64,000 nucleotides of DNA. Source: Datisca glomerata. Its lineage: Eukaryota; Streptophyta; Magnoliopsida; Cucurbitales; Datiscaceae. How positions within the stretch are numbered: the first letter of the stretch is position 1; every line of letters begins with the position of its first letter. The translations under genes were made by a program, and so were the position numbers. Shown here one piece after another: positions 24,742 through 38,802 of the stretch. A model generated the notes under the pieces. It saw only the letters and a list, made by a program, of their open reading frames with translations. It did no database searches and had not been told where the DNA came from. The stretch spans positions 124,001-188,000 of the forward strand of contig QANY01005060.1 in assembly GCA_003255025.1 (NCBI GenBank), given 5' to 3'.

Positions 24742-26021
24742 TGGCGGTTGTTGAATCCACCAAAAATAAAATCAACTCAGTCCTAAAGTAGATATATTGC
24801 AGTAGTGGTGGGTAGGATTGTCTCCTCAAGGAAATGGATGATTTCAATTATTCTTTAACCAAGGAATAAACCAAATAATCAAAAGGATTGTAGAAATTTT
24901 AAAAACCAATGACAATAAACTAAATTAAATTAAATTAACAGAATTAAGTCAATCAAAGAGAAAATTAATTTATCAAAATTTCTAGCCAAAGGTTTAATTT
25001 TCAGATTGGTGAATTGATCATTGAAGCAAAGAATTGCTTTTATTAATTAAATGAATAAGTTATAATTATCGGTCAGCCCTGCATAATCAATTTCTCCATA
25101 AATCGTAGAATAATTAGGACGAGCGGATTAACTATTCTCTAACTAACAAATAAACTTAGAGAAACTCTTTGATTTTAATTTGTCAATAGCGTTAGAAACT
25201 AGAGAAACCTGATTCTAACCAATAAACACTGAAGCAGGTGTTTTTTAAGTTAGATTGCGCAATCCGAAAATATATTCTGAGGATACTTATTTCCATAATA
25301 TTATTGTCATACGATTACAGATATGAATTTCTAATTGACTGTATAGTGTTATTCAATTCATGCAACTGGTCATTTTTGTAAAAAAAACTAAATCAACACT
25401 AATAATATGAAGCATAGAATTACACAAACATAAAAACAATAAAATAATAAAAATAAAATCAGATCTCATAATCCTTTGACTAGATAAGAGATCTAGTTAC
25501 TCATAATTGAGTAAATAGCAGTTCCAGGTTTGAATAATAATTGCTAAGGGAAAAAATAAAATTCTAAAAATAATTCAGAAGTCTCCCCTTAACCGACCCC
25601 CAAAATAAAAAATATATATCGCTTGATAAACTCGTAAACCTAGATAAAATAGGAAAATATAATTGTATCCCTATTATAGATCAATCCTCTTCAAATTTGA
25701 CTTCCCTGATTAGCCCAAAAATAACTTCCAAAACACATAGGAAGTTTATCAGATTTAAACAAAATCAAAATCTGATGTGTAGTTCTTTTTAATTTGTGGG
25801 CAGCAAACAAGCCTTGCCCACGACTAATGCACCAACAAAGTGGCATAATTTCTTTATAACCCAGCATCAACAAAATCCAATCTTTTAGCTTTATCTTTGC
25901 TTTTTTCCTATCCCAGAACCATAAAACAAAAATTAAGTAAGATCCTCCCACAAAACATGATTAACCAGAGTAATTACCTGTGAAATAATAATAAAAGAAA
26001 TGTATAATTTACGAACTATCA
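24742..26021 (-). repeat. 5' LTR of the Athila element, full length
   Basis: The 1280 bp LTR begins TGGCGGTTGTTGAATCC and ends ACTATCA on the plus strand. Its last 320 bp match the truncated left LTR at 17552-17865, with roughly ten percent differences and small gaps by eye. Confidence 0.88.
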
Positions 26022-26338
26022 GGATGTTAGATCTTGACAAAGAATAAAATCTTCTTTCTAGAGTTGACCAAATTTCTCTAGAGTTCTTCGAGCTAACAAC
26101 ATGAGATATTGTTCAATTTGAAAGAGTAGCATTGATCAAAGTTCTAAGTGCCTGATATTTCCTTGGATAAACTAAAGATCCATTAACATGACCAAAGAGA
26201 TCATGTGCTTTAAAAATGATTCTATTTAATACCTCCATAACACAAATGCTGGAGTCGAGTCTGCCAGAAATGAGATTGCAAATATTTACTAAAATAAAAA
26301 TTGGAAGAAGATGAGGAAGCCATAGGCGTGTGTCTAGT
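26022..26338 (-). pseudogene. Copia 2 gag 5' part, cut by the Athila insertion
   Basis: The minus-strand frame contains NLISGRLDSS and then AHDLFGHVNGSLVYPRKY, the plant copia gag N-terminal region. It continues at 26022-26112 towards the Athila LTR. The remainder of gag is not found on the other side of the gypsy element. Confidence 0.8.
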
Positions 26339-26353
26339 ATGGCTTTAATACTA
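26339..26353 (-). other. Decayed primer binding site of copia element 2
   Basis: The minus strand reads TAGTATTAAAGCCAT beside the 5' LTR. The expected methionine-tRNA complement is TGGTATCAGAGCCAT. All three differences are G to A or C to T, as expected from decay of methylated DNA. Confidence 0.8.
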
Positions 26354-26550
26354 TGAAAGTGAAGATGTTGAAGAATGAGGAAGTTGAAGCAAGAAGATGA
26401 GAAAATTGAAATGATTCTCATTCATCAACTCGAAGCTCATAGATACAATACTTATACTCACAAAACTAACATTAGATAACTAACCAAATATAACTACCAA
26501 CTAACCGAGATGTATATTATACTGATATAGCTTGAGTATATCAATTATCA
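26354..26550 (-). repeat. 5' LTR of copia element 2
   Basis: This 197 bp LTR matches 14140-14364 and is followed directly by the target duplication AATGA. Confidence 0.9.
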
Positions 26551-26555
26551 AATGA

Positions 26556-27110
26556 CACCCATCTCTCTCCCACCATTAACACACATAAGAAAATGGGAAA
26601 CTAATATGTGAGTATCAGATTGACAAATTTGAGATGTTTGATTAGATCTTAACTAGATATGTTGAAGATGAAGCCACAAAACAGAGGGGATGTGATTTTT
26701 TTCCGAGTCAGATTTATTTTGGTCGTTTTCTAAACAGACGATCGAGATAAGATAGATCTGTCTTCTATTCATTAGTACGGGAGACGATCTCGGTTGTAGA
26801 AAATGCTATTACGGACACATTTGGCAGAACCCACCTTTAAAAACCGGCTTAAACACTGGCTTGCTAGAAGAGGATGTGCAAAGTGCTTATAAACCAACAT
26901 GTCAGACTTTAATTAAGCTAAGTGAGACTTAATATAAGTTTCCTTACAAATTTTTTTTTTTCAAATTCTATTGATTATTGAAAAGGAATGTGAAATACAG
27001 TGTTATTTCAAAATCTCTATTCACATATCCAACACTTCGACATGGAAAAAGATGGGATAGATATTCCCATATGGTACAGGCTCATAAGCAGACAAAGCTT
27101 AGAACTGGTA
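26556..27110. other. Intergenic DNA upstream of the BELL homeobox gene
   Basis: No gene is visible. At 26836-26920 CTTTAAAAACCGGCTTAAAC and CTTATAAACCAACATGTCAG resemble a dispersed repeat common in plant genomes, but I cannot define its ends. Confidence 0.35.
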
Positions 27111-27112
27111 GT

Positions 27113-27120
27113 GTATAAAA
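27113..27120 (+). promoter_or_regulatory. Probable TATA box of the BELL homeobox gene
   Basis: GTATAAAAGA is followed by a pyrimidine-rich initiator region around 27130-27150. It lies about 0.95 kb before the start codon, which leaves room for a long leader with an intron. Confidence 0.5.
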
Positions 27121-27517
27121 GATAGCCCACTTTTTCTTCTCCTTTTACAGATTATTACAGCAAACTCAATGACACAAAACATAGATATTCATTAGGCCTC
27201 TCTCTCCTCTTGTGAGGAGAGAGAGAGACAGACACACAGAGAGAGACTGTTCTATTGTGAAAGTACTTTTGAGACTCCCAAAGAAATGTGACTGCAGGAA
27301 CCAAAGCTGAAGAATTGATGCTTTATAGTCAGGGAAGTTGGGACCATCTCTTTCTGTCAATTTTTTTTTGGCACTTCAATTTTTTCCCATTAGCTTTGCT
27401 TCTTTAATGAACTAGCAGAGAGTCTATGTTTGTAGGTTTTACAGCTTTCTGCTCCATGGATTTAGACATCTAGAGAGAGACAAACTCTTTCATCTTTTAA
27501 CTACTATCAGCATATAG

Positions 27518-28042
<525 letters not shown>

Positions 28043-28083
28043 CATAGATTTCCCCCTTAAATTCATTCATAATTTGAGTAGTT

Positions 28084-29657
28084 ATGGTTTCACAAGACTC
28101 ACCCACAAACCACAGTGCTTCAAATATTCTACACCAATTTATAGCCTCAGACTCTATTACTACTACACAGCCTCTATTTCAGCACAATCATTTTGACACT
28201 TTCTCTCAATATCTTGTTCAAGCTCCTCAAGTAGCAGATGATTCTCATATCAATCACAGTAGACATCTAATGGATCTTCTAGGAGCGGCGAATGAAGCCA
28301 ATCGTCAAGCTCACGGTCTCTCATTATCGCTCGGTACTCACATCGCTTTTCCTCCGGATGAATACAGGCGAAGGACGTTGAGTTCAGACCTCACTATCCC
28401 CAATTACTTTGGTAACTGTGGAGAAAATACACAAATAAGTGATGAATATTCGTTTATGGCTGATCACGCTTTCGCTTCTCCTTCGAGCTCGATTCATCGT
28501 TCTTCCGGTTATTCATCAGGATCGGAATGTTTCGGTTTCGGCAATTCGAGATATCTAAAGCCAGCTCAGTCACTTCTGGAAGAAATTGTTGGTGTTGGTG
28601 GAAAAGCTGTAGATATGAACAATCAAATTTATGGTAGAAGAGGAGGTTTTGGTCTTTCTGCTGAATTAAGAGCTGAAATGTGCAATAATGACTATCAACT
28701 TAAAATCTCAAAGCTCATTGCCTTGTTGGAAGAGGTGGACACCAACCTAAATTCATTGTAACAGTAACGTACGGAGGGGAGAGAGAAAGAACGAGGAGGA
28801 GAGAGAAACTTATGAATTTTTTATCAATTACTTATGATTTTTTTGTCAATTACTTATGAAATTTGTAGTTTCTTAATTTTTTGGTAATTTTTCAGGTTGA
28901 AGGAAGATATGAAAAGTACTGTAATCAAATGGAAGGGGTAGTATCGTCTTTTGAGGTCATCGCCGGCTTCGGATCAGCTAAGTCGTATACAGCTCTAGCA
29001 CAGCAAGCCATGTCCAGGCATTTCTGCAGCCTCAGAGATGCCATAGTTTCCAATATTAATTTGGAGAAGAGAAAACTCTTGCCGAAGATTAGTACGGGAT
29101 TATCGCAGCTTAGCTTGTTCGATAGAGAGGCGAGAAACAGCAGGATTTCACTCCAACAACTTGGAATGATTCATAGCCACCGGCAAGCGTGGCGGCCGAT
29201 CAGAGGCTTGCCAGAGATCTCCGTAACAATACTTCGCTCCTGGCTTTTTGAACATTTTCTCCATCCGTAAGTTTTCTCCAAACGAATAAATTTATTCGGA
29301 TAATTATAGAAACTGTTGTGCTTAAGCCTTAATTTTATGTTTCTCTCTCAGATATCCGAATGATTCCGAAAAGCTAATGTTGGCATCACAGACAGGCCTG
29401 ACGAAGAATCAAGTAATTGATGTATCCAATTGTTTCCGGGTTCATATAATGTACGCTGATGACGATTATGATTAGAGCGTTTTGATTCATGGTTGTTGCA
29501 GGTTTCGAATTGGTTCATAAATGCTAGGGTTCGACTATGGAAGCCGATGATAGAAGAAATGTACAAAGAAGAGTTTGGAGATTCTTCAGAAGACTCAAAT
29601 CCATTAGGTAGTCGTTCTCTAACAGGAGAAAGGATTATAGATCATGCAGATGATTGA
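28084..29657 (+). CDS. BELL-type (BEL1-like) homeodomain transcription factor
   Basis: Four exons join in frame: 28084-28734, 28896-29266, 29352-29412 and 29502-29657, giving 412 residues. The SKY box ([15 protein letters not shown], about residues 152-168) and the BELL domain ([11 protein letters not shown] joined to VEGRYEKY across intron 1) are present; in this family they bind KNOX partner proteins. The TALE homeodomain (about 310-376) contains the three-residue loop extension in HPYPNDSEK and the DNA-recognition helix [15 protein letters not shown]. The exon 1 donor GAG/GTGGAC is chosen because it restores the family's EEV-RYE join; reading on would reach a stop at once. At 412 residues it is short for the family, with a C-terminal tail of only 36 residues. 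The N-terminal MVSQDSP start resembles BLH11-type proteins from memory, which is not certain enough to name it. It acts in the nucleus in shoot and organ development, by family knowledge. Confidence 0.93.
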
Positions 29658-30172
29658 ATTGGACTAGTTAATAGATTCAAATCACAATGAGATGTCCATC
29701 ACCGCTATTTGCAGCTCGAACATGAAGATACCGGCTGGGAAATATTGTGGCAAGTTGAAGATGATCTGCAATGGATGTTACAGAGAAGCATGTAATAGCA
29801 TATTCATTTTTCACAAGTTTATATCAGAAAATGGAATTTCAGTACTCCTGAGTTACTGAAATCTCAGTTCTTTCTGCTAATGATTTTAATTTCCGGTACT
29901 CCATTGATGCCATGGTAAGGAGGCAAATGCAGAACAGGATTAGATTAATGAGAGAGACAGAGGAGACGGAGCTAATTATTTCCCTTGCTCCTAACTTTCT
30001 GTTATCTTTTTATTAATGAATGATGCTTTATAGCTCAGACAAAGATTCTTAAAATACCTGAATTCATTATTATTAAAAAGTTTACTTAATTTTAAATTTA
30101 ATTATATAACATAGTAGTTTAAAACAATATGATTGGAGGTGTGAAGATTGAGGAATCACATCATAACATTTA
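29658..30172. other. 3' flank of the BELL gene
   Basis: This is probably the 3' untranslated region followed by AT-rich spacer. A TTAATGAATGATGCTTTA stretch near 30011-30030 could serve polyadenylation. No other gene is visible. Confidence 0.4.
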
Positions 30173-30493
30173 TGTCATGTTTACTAAATTTTGAATTAAA
30201 CATTATTTGGATTAATGATTTGAATTTAGGATTTAAATTTAAGATTTGTAAGATTGTGTTTAGTATGAATATAAATATGTTGAATCAAATGATTTAGATT
30301 ATGTTATATTAGATACGTTTATTATAATTTGATATCTTTAAAATGTGTGTTTTTGACTTTTAACATTAAAACCAACAAATATTTAGATTAGGATTTGTAA
30401 TCTCTCATTTTTAGTTGGATTAAAAATCCATAAAAATAAAGATTTCAAATCCAATAATGTGGTGTAATCCAAATTCACCAAGTAAACATGGCC
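30173..30493. mobile_element. Tourist-like MITE
   Basis: This is a 321 bp AT-rich element with inverted ends: TGTCATGTTTACT on the left and, as reverse complement of the right end, GGCCATGTTTACTT. TTA flanks it on both sides (30170-30172 and 30494-30496), which matches the three-base target duplication of PIF/Harbinger-derived Tourist elements. It has no coding capacity. The left end has two substitutions against the GGCC terminus. Confidence 0.6.
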
Positions 30494-30999
30494 TTAATAT
30501 TTTTTTTTTGAATTTGAATTCTAGTCTTATCTACTTTTAGACTATCCAGAACTGCTCTAAATGAAAAAGAAAATTTTAATATTTTATCTTTATATTTTTT
30601 TAGTTGTGTAATTTAGGTCGTCCAGGTTTGATCAAGATAATGTATATTTCACAAATTGTCATCTGTTGTTTCATTTGAAATGGTTGAGAAACTCGTTCCA
30701 TTTATTTCGAACCCTACGTGTTCAAAGAAGATTTAAGAAATCTACACATAATTTGGGTATAGCAAAGTGGATAGAGAACCCGTGAGTAACCCTGCCCCTA
30801 ATAAGAATTTCTCATCCTCGCCTCGTCCTCTCTTAAATGAGAGCATGACCAGAATGGTGAAGATAAGATGAAAATATTAAAGTGGTGATGGGAATGGGAA
30901 AGCCTACCCCACCTCATGAACATCCCTATTTGCTGCTTAATATTCCAGTTGTCAAGAACCTTTGAGGCCGGTCATCAACTCCATGTTGGGTTCTGCTAG
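30494..30999. other. Spacer, nothing firm recognised
   Basis: AT-rich sequence changes to a more GC-rich stretch from about 30770, which runs into the RNase H fragment. This stretch is likely part of the same decayed retroelement. Confidence 0.35.
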
Positions 31000-31152
31000 G
31001 TGTTGGACCTTCCAACCGTGGGCTGTCTCAAATTAAACTTGGATGGAGTTGTGAGTTTAGTTACGTGCTGTGGTGTCAGTGGTCTTTTCCAGGACTTTTT
31101 GGGCAGGGTAGTGAGAGCTTTCTCTTATCATGTCGAGGGTTCCTTCTGTTAG
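31000..31152 (+). pseudogene. RNase H-like domain fragment, N-terminal half
   Basis: The frame of 50 codons plus stop reads LPTVGCLKLNLDGVV near its start and then DFLGRVVRAFSYHVEGSF. This matches the first strands of the plant RNase H-like domain found in non-LTR retrotransposons (LKxNxDGAV, then GxxRDxxGxxxxAFS). It stops abruptly at 31150. The C-terminal end of such a domain reappears at 33513-33644. Confidence 0.6.
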
Positions 31153-33179
31153 GATTGTGTTATAAAAATATTGAAATTTTATTTTATTTATTGAAATATT
31201 TAATTTTAATTAATAATAAATAATTTATTTTTATATTATGTGCAATGCATTCTTGTAAAAAATTCACAAGCATAATAATACTTAGTTTATGAGTTTTATG
31301 GAGTTTAGGTCATGAGAACAATGTATTTAACTAAGATTCTTTATGACTTGTAAATACGTAATTTCACAGTTGAGTAAAGTTGAGCGCTTTACTAAGAAAA
31401 GATTGTAATACATTAACATTATTGTATAGAGTGACTTATCTTGGTCACTAGGTAGAATACATAGTTAATGTGTTAGTGTATTTGGAATACATTGAAAGAA
31501 CTAATGAGTCTAATTTTCAGTAAAATACTATCAAATGAAAAGGCATGACTCATTGCTATTATTTTATTAATGCTCTCAATCTTGAGAGAGTTATGAACTC
31601 ATATTTAATAACTTCGTTATTTTGATCTATTAAGAATGAGACTCTGTGAGTCAACATATTTTGTAGGCTGGATGACTGAATTATTAGATAGTGAGTCCAT
31701 ACATTCTCAACAATAGAATCCATATACACTTTGAATTAAGTGACATAGTACCTCTAACGTAATTCATTTATTTGGTCACAGTAAACTAAACGCTTAATAT
31801 CTCTGGTGGAGTACTAGAGATTTGATAATTTTACTTGAAGCAAGAAGTATGAAAATTATCATAGTTGACTAGTAGAATGAATTTAAAACCTAATGGTACT
31901 AAAATGTGTATTAATATTAGGTCAATAGTAATTAATCTAATTATACACGACATTAATTATGGAAGATTACCAAATTGGATCAGTTTCTATGCCTTAATAC
32001 ATATTGTGTTCTGTTTTTTCATTTTATGATTCAATGTCAAGTATCAGTTCAAGAAAAGTGTCCTGAAAATTTAATTTAACATAATAAATAGATGATGATC
32101 ACGAAAAAAGAAACTATTCTATACTTTTAGTAAACATAAATTACATAATGAATAATAGATGAATGATAGTTAGTCGAGTAATATAAATATTGGAGTTCAA
32201 TTATGATTTATAGTGTTGTTAATCATAATTAATAATTAATAAATTTGATTATAGGTTTAGTTGGTAGAACTTATTAATTATGTAGTCAAATATATTTTTA
32301 TCCTTATACTCCCCTCACTAGTCTCAGATTTGAATTACGTTGTGATGAGACTTGTTTAATGAACAAGTGACTCAAAGTGGATACCATATAATCAATCAAG
32401 TAGTATAAAAACTAGCTCAGTATTTATTCTAAAAAGCCAATAATGAATTAAAATATTTAATTTAATTTAATTAAAAAAAAGACAACCGTTGCCTTGTTTC
32501 ACATAGGTTGCAAATTAGAAAGAAAGTCATGAGTTAGTTTGTGATTTGATTTTATTCTAGCGTGCACCCGCTCGTGATTTTAGTTGACAGTTTGAGAAAT
32601 AATAAAGAAGACTATAAAGTTTTAATTTTTTATCGTCACGCTTCAAGATGTATTTTTTTAATCCATTTTTAAATAGGTTGTTTCTCAAAATTTTCAAGAT
32701 CTTATTTTTTCGCTGCATCGATTCTTTTACCTTCTCCCTCATTTTGGTAGAATCTTTGGCACTGCTTTAAGGTTTGAAGCTGGGGGTGGACAAGGGTTGA
32801 GGGGGTACAATTTGTTGAATTAGATTCCTTAGAGTTAATTAGTGCCCTCTCTTCTAACATGATGGATTTATCTGAGGTGGAGTCTGTGGTGGATGTATAT
32901 GTTGGACATCTAATGTCAGATGTGTTGTCATGCGTCGTCAGATAACTGGATGATAAATCTGAGAATAAAACAAAAAGAATGAATGTAAGAATATCAACTT
33001 ATTATGATCTAATGATTTTTGGACTTATGAAATGAGGCATAAGTCAGTTCGTTGTAGGCCTTTACGGTGGAAGCTTGCAGTAACTTGTGTTCGTCTCTCT
33101 CTTTACTTATTTGCTCTCGTCTCGTCTCAAGTCTTTCAAAAAGAGAAAAAATCATGGAAGCGGACTCTTATACGATAAA
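31153..33179. other. AT-rich insertion-like block
   Basis: No coding region is visible. The block starts TGTTAGGATTGTG right where the RNase H fragment breaks off and could be a non-coding retroelement, perhaps LTR material (for example around 31620-31860). I find no matching second LTR. Inserted DNA is inferred from the split RNase H domain. Confidence 0.35.
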
Positions 33180-33329
33180 GCAAAATCTGATGAGAATTGG
33201 AAACGAGCTATGTTAGACAAAAGAAAATGGATGCTCTTCAAAAGAATGAGACCTGGGATCTTGTCTTTCCACCACCTGACAAAAAGATTGTTGGGTCAAG
33301 GTGGGCTTACAAGATCAAATACAAGTAAG
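33180..33329 (+). pseudogene. Copia reverse transcriptase fragment
   Basis: A frame starting at about 33220 encodes MDALQKNETWDLVFPPPDK, then GSRWAYKIKYK, the very start of a copia reverse transcriptase. The upstream bases match the preceding segment only after a frameshift. It is about 150 bp long and nothing else of the element is nearby. Confidence 0.75.
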
Positions 33330-33512
33330 ATTGTTTTTTTATATAGAGGTACAAACGGCCTCCCCGGCCGGAGAGCCTCCAGGACAAGGGGGCGGCGGTC
33401 AACCATCCACTCTCGAGATTAATATTGATCAATCGATCTCCGCGTCCTGCCAGTTCGCTAAGTAGACTCACTCTACCGAGGGGCAACAAAGGCTGGAACT
33501 CCTCCTGCCAAA
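33330..33512. other. Locally GC-rich stretch
   Basis: Sequence at 33350-33480 is much richer in G and C than its surroundings (GGCCTCCCCGGCCGGAGAGC). I do not recognise it. It sits between the copia fragment and the RNase H C-terminal fragment. Confidence 0.4.
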
Positions 33513-33644
33513 AACCAGGGACCTACTTCTCATCCTTCAGCTAATGAAGTTGCTCATAAATTGACCCGTTTTGATTTATCAATTGAAGATAGGTTTTCTC
33601 GATGGGAGTTTGTTCCCCTCATTATTTCAGATGTTTTTGTTTAG
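33513..33644 (+). pseudogene. RNase H-like domain fragment, C-terminal end
   Basis: The frame reads ANEVAHKLTRFDLSIEDR and ends with WEFVPLIISDVFV and a stop. This is the typical end of plant non-LTR RNase H-like proteins (NxVAHxLAR, then a C-terminal VISD). It probably belongs with 31000-31152; about 50 residues of the middle of the domain are missing. Confidence 0.6.
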
Positions 33645-35992
33645 AGGCTTTTTAGCTTTATGCTTATTTTAAAAAAAAATGCAAAGACATTATAAGTTTT
33701 TTTTTTGTCACAAGCAAAGATATTATAAGTTATAAAGTGATTAAAATGTAAAACGCACATGATGACAGTGGCTCGTGGTCTGCGAGCGGTAAACGGGTAA
33801 ACACGAAAACGACTCTGCATCCTCGTGACGAGGACCACGAACCAATGCCATTTCTTAGTATTTTCTCTACGCTGAAAAGATCGCACAGTTGTTCCACAAT
33901 CTTCTCCAATGTTCTTCATATAAGTGCTCGACTCGACGATCGCGTCCCTGTTTTGGAGGAGGTGAATAGATCCATGATTTGACCGATGGAATCTCGTTCC
34001 TCACATCCCTTTTTCCTCCCTTTCTGCTGGATGCTAGCAAATTAACGCTCTCTTCATAAACGTAGAACAGTGAACACGGAACTGTTAATCACAACGATAT
34101 AAGTTCAAGACTGACCTGCTGGATATGCCGTTGTTGGTTCCAGGCAACTTGCTGTGGCTCCAGTGGCTGCAAACTTCCAGAATTCTTCGCGAAATCCGAA
34201 GCGAAAAAGTCGGCCAAATCGCTGGTGTTTTCTTAGGATATTTTAACACTTCTCTTTCTTGCACTATTCTACATCATCTGATTTTGAATCGTCCTGTCCT
34301 TGGAGGCATTATGTGTTAGTCAATCAACTTTTCGATAATTACCTCGTCCATGCAAACAGTAGAAAATTGTATATGAGATCAATAATTGGGCGATTTGATA
34401 CTTCCAATTACTAATTTTTGCAGTTGGCCTTTGATACTAATAACGAGATACAAATTTAGTATTTTGTTCTATTAATATATGTTGGAATTTGAAATATAAT
34501 TTTTAGCAGGGAATTTAATTTGCTATAAGGCATTTGCTCAATTATTGGATACTGAATAGCAATTTCTTTAAGACATAGACATTGACACAAGCTGCTTCAT
34601 TTAAAGCATTACACCTTATAATTTAATGCAAGAGCTGCCTAATAGCAAGAGTTAATAGAGATTAGGTTTACTGTACCCCATTTCCCTACAATATTTATCA
34701 TGTAATCACGTGTCATTACATCTTTTTGCCTGGATGGTAGTCTTAGACCAGTGCTGAGTTCATGATTTCTTCTTATGTTCTTTTGGCACCAAAACCTCTC
34801 TATTTCACATCACCACCTCTCTCTTTAGCTGAAAGGGGAAAAGAAAGCACACATTTAGCTGATCTAATTGTCTTGGTTTTGCAAAGAATTCTACTGCTTC
34901 TACGATATGAATAACCATTACATAAACTTTATATTGTATAGGTATTGTGATTTGTGGTGATTTATAGAAATGTTGCAAATATCGTAGTTGAAGCACATGC
35001 TAGGCTGTTCACACTAAGCAGCAAATTTGTGGATTTTGATATCAGTTTGTCAGAATGGTCCAAGTTTTCTTACCAAAATTGTTGGTATACTTTCGGTTGA
35101 GGTGAAAGGCATTTATTTTGCCTATTGCTCTTGAATATGGTTAGCTTATGTAGGTTGTCCTGCATTTTGTGCCCCACACATGAATGTAAGAATACTTTTG
35201 AAAGATGAGAATTTATTCCCCAGCAAGCATGGTTAGACGCCATCAAACGTAACTTTGCTTTAAGTAAATCTTTCCATTTTTCTCTGGTTGATTATGGACG
35301 TAGACTTTTTCCATTTTTCCATTTTTCTCTGGCTGGCAATTGAATGGGTCTGAGAGTGCATTTAGTGGAGAAGGTGAATATCAGGGATGCTTTATACTAA
35401 GATATTATTATCAAGCACAGGATGCTTGAGCGTTTATGAATTAATTATGTTACTGGTACTGAGAAGTAAGTTTTCACTCCCTCTAGTAGATTTACCAGAG
35501 AAATAGTTAATTTTGTAGCTTTGACTAATAATATTTCAGTGTGACATAAATTATTCCTAGTGGAAAGTCTACTATATGTTCATATACCAAGGATGTGGAA
35601 TTAATCCATTTCAATTGAGCAGTAAGATTTTGTCAGTAAACTTTGCTAGTTGTTATTGTTCTTTTTGAAGAAACTTATTTACTCATATCAGCCGTCGTAA
35701 GTGTATCTGGTTTCTCTGGTTTGGATTCTTGAAATTCTCGTGAAAGTTTCTTCTGACTAGAGCATGTAAATCATTGACAATTAATATGATAAACTGGAAT
35801 ATAGTTCACTTGTTATTGAAAAAAAAATATAGTTCACTTGTTATTACTCACGGAGCAGGTAAAACCAGAATCACTATTACCAAATATTCTCTCTCTCCCT
35901 CCCTCTCTCTCCCGGTGGAGTTGACAAAGTGATTAGGTGTCGAACAGAGGATTTGGTAGGGGTAGTGGTTAATTGAAGTTTGAACTGCTCCC
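33645..35992. other. Intergenic DNA between the retroelement fragments and the peroxidase
   Basis: I recognise no gene. A frame at 34125-34319 has coding-like composition, but I could not link it to other exons. A short CT run lies at 35889-35913. Confidence 0.4.
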
Positions 35993-35999
35993 TATAAAA
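35993..35999 (+). promoter_or_regulatory. Probable TATA box of the peroxidase gene
   Basis: CCTATAAAATCC lies about 100 bp before the chosen start codon. That would place the cap site near 36025 and leave a leader of about 65 bp. Confidence 0.6.
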
Positions 36000-36091
36000 T
36001 CCAACGCGAGTCAGTAAGCCAATCACCAAAACTTCAGCCAGACTTGAGTTACCAATTTAAGGATAGAATTAAGAAAGTTTCTGAGATATCA

Positions 36092-38483
<2,392 letters not shown>

Positions 38484-38802
38484 AAATAAAAGGAGAAAAA
38501 TAGATATTTTTATGTGCTAAGACAGCCATTCCATTCTCCCATGATGTTTTAATTATGTATTTCACTTCATTTTAATAGAACTCTTTGAAGTTTTATGTCT
38601 TGTTGGAGGAATGATTGGATGTAAGACATCAATTTTCGTTTTTCCTTTATAATATATATACATAATTTTTTGAAAAAAAATTTCTAACTCATTTACTCGT
38701 GGAGTTTACTTAAATGACACATACCATTATCTAGTTTGAAAAATGATACAAACTTCACTCAATGTTAGGTTTCAGTAATAAATTAGATATTAATTTGTTA
38801 CA
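38484..38802. other. 3' flank of the peroxidase and inverted-repeat DNA
   Basis: The 3' untranslated region is probably contained in 38484-38660. From 38711 an imperfect inverted repeat starts (AAATGACACATACCATTA), with its partner at about 38867-38885. Confidence 0.5.

Larger units (their letters stand above)
17552..26021 (-). mobile_element. Athila-type Ty3/gypsy retrotransposon nested in copia element 2
   Basis: This minus-strand gypsy element has a full right LTR (24742-26021), an aspartate-tRNA primer site, gag, protease, reverse transcriptase, RNase H and integrase in gypsy order. A long non-coding 3' region and a left LTR of which only about 314 bp remain follow. The aspartate-tRNA primer and the reverse transcriptase text (KLNASTRKDHFPLSFIDQML, APSTFQRCM) place it in the Tat/Athila group, nearest Athila. 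Every gene is broken by stops or frameshifts. I see no envelope-like frame in the 3' region. Confidence 0.92.
14140..26550 (-). mobile_element. Ty1/copia LTR retrotransposon 2, split by an Athila element
   Basis: This minus-strand copia element has LTRs at 14140-14364 and 26354-26550, a perfect AATGA target duplication, a polypurine tract and a decayed primer binding site. RNase H, reverse transcriptase and integrase lie at 14569-17540, and the start of gag lies at 26022-26330. The two parts are separated by a gypsy element at 17552-26021. The rest of gag, the CCHC knuckle and most of the protease are missing at the left junction, so the gypsy insertion was followed by a deletion. Confidence 0.92.

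Noticed and set aside
28720..28761. Reading BELL exon 1 through to the stop at 28761
   Set aside because: Splicing at GAG/GTGGAC restores the conserved EEV-RYEKY join with a good acceptor at 28895. Reading through would remove half of the BELL domain and the homeodomain.
34125..34319. Possible host exon
   Set aside because: The composition is coding-like, but I found no convincing flanking exons, and none of its frames matches a family I recognise.
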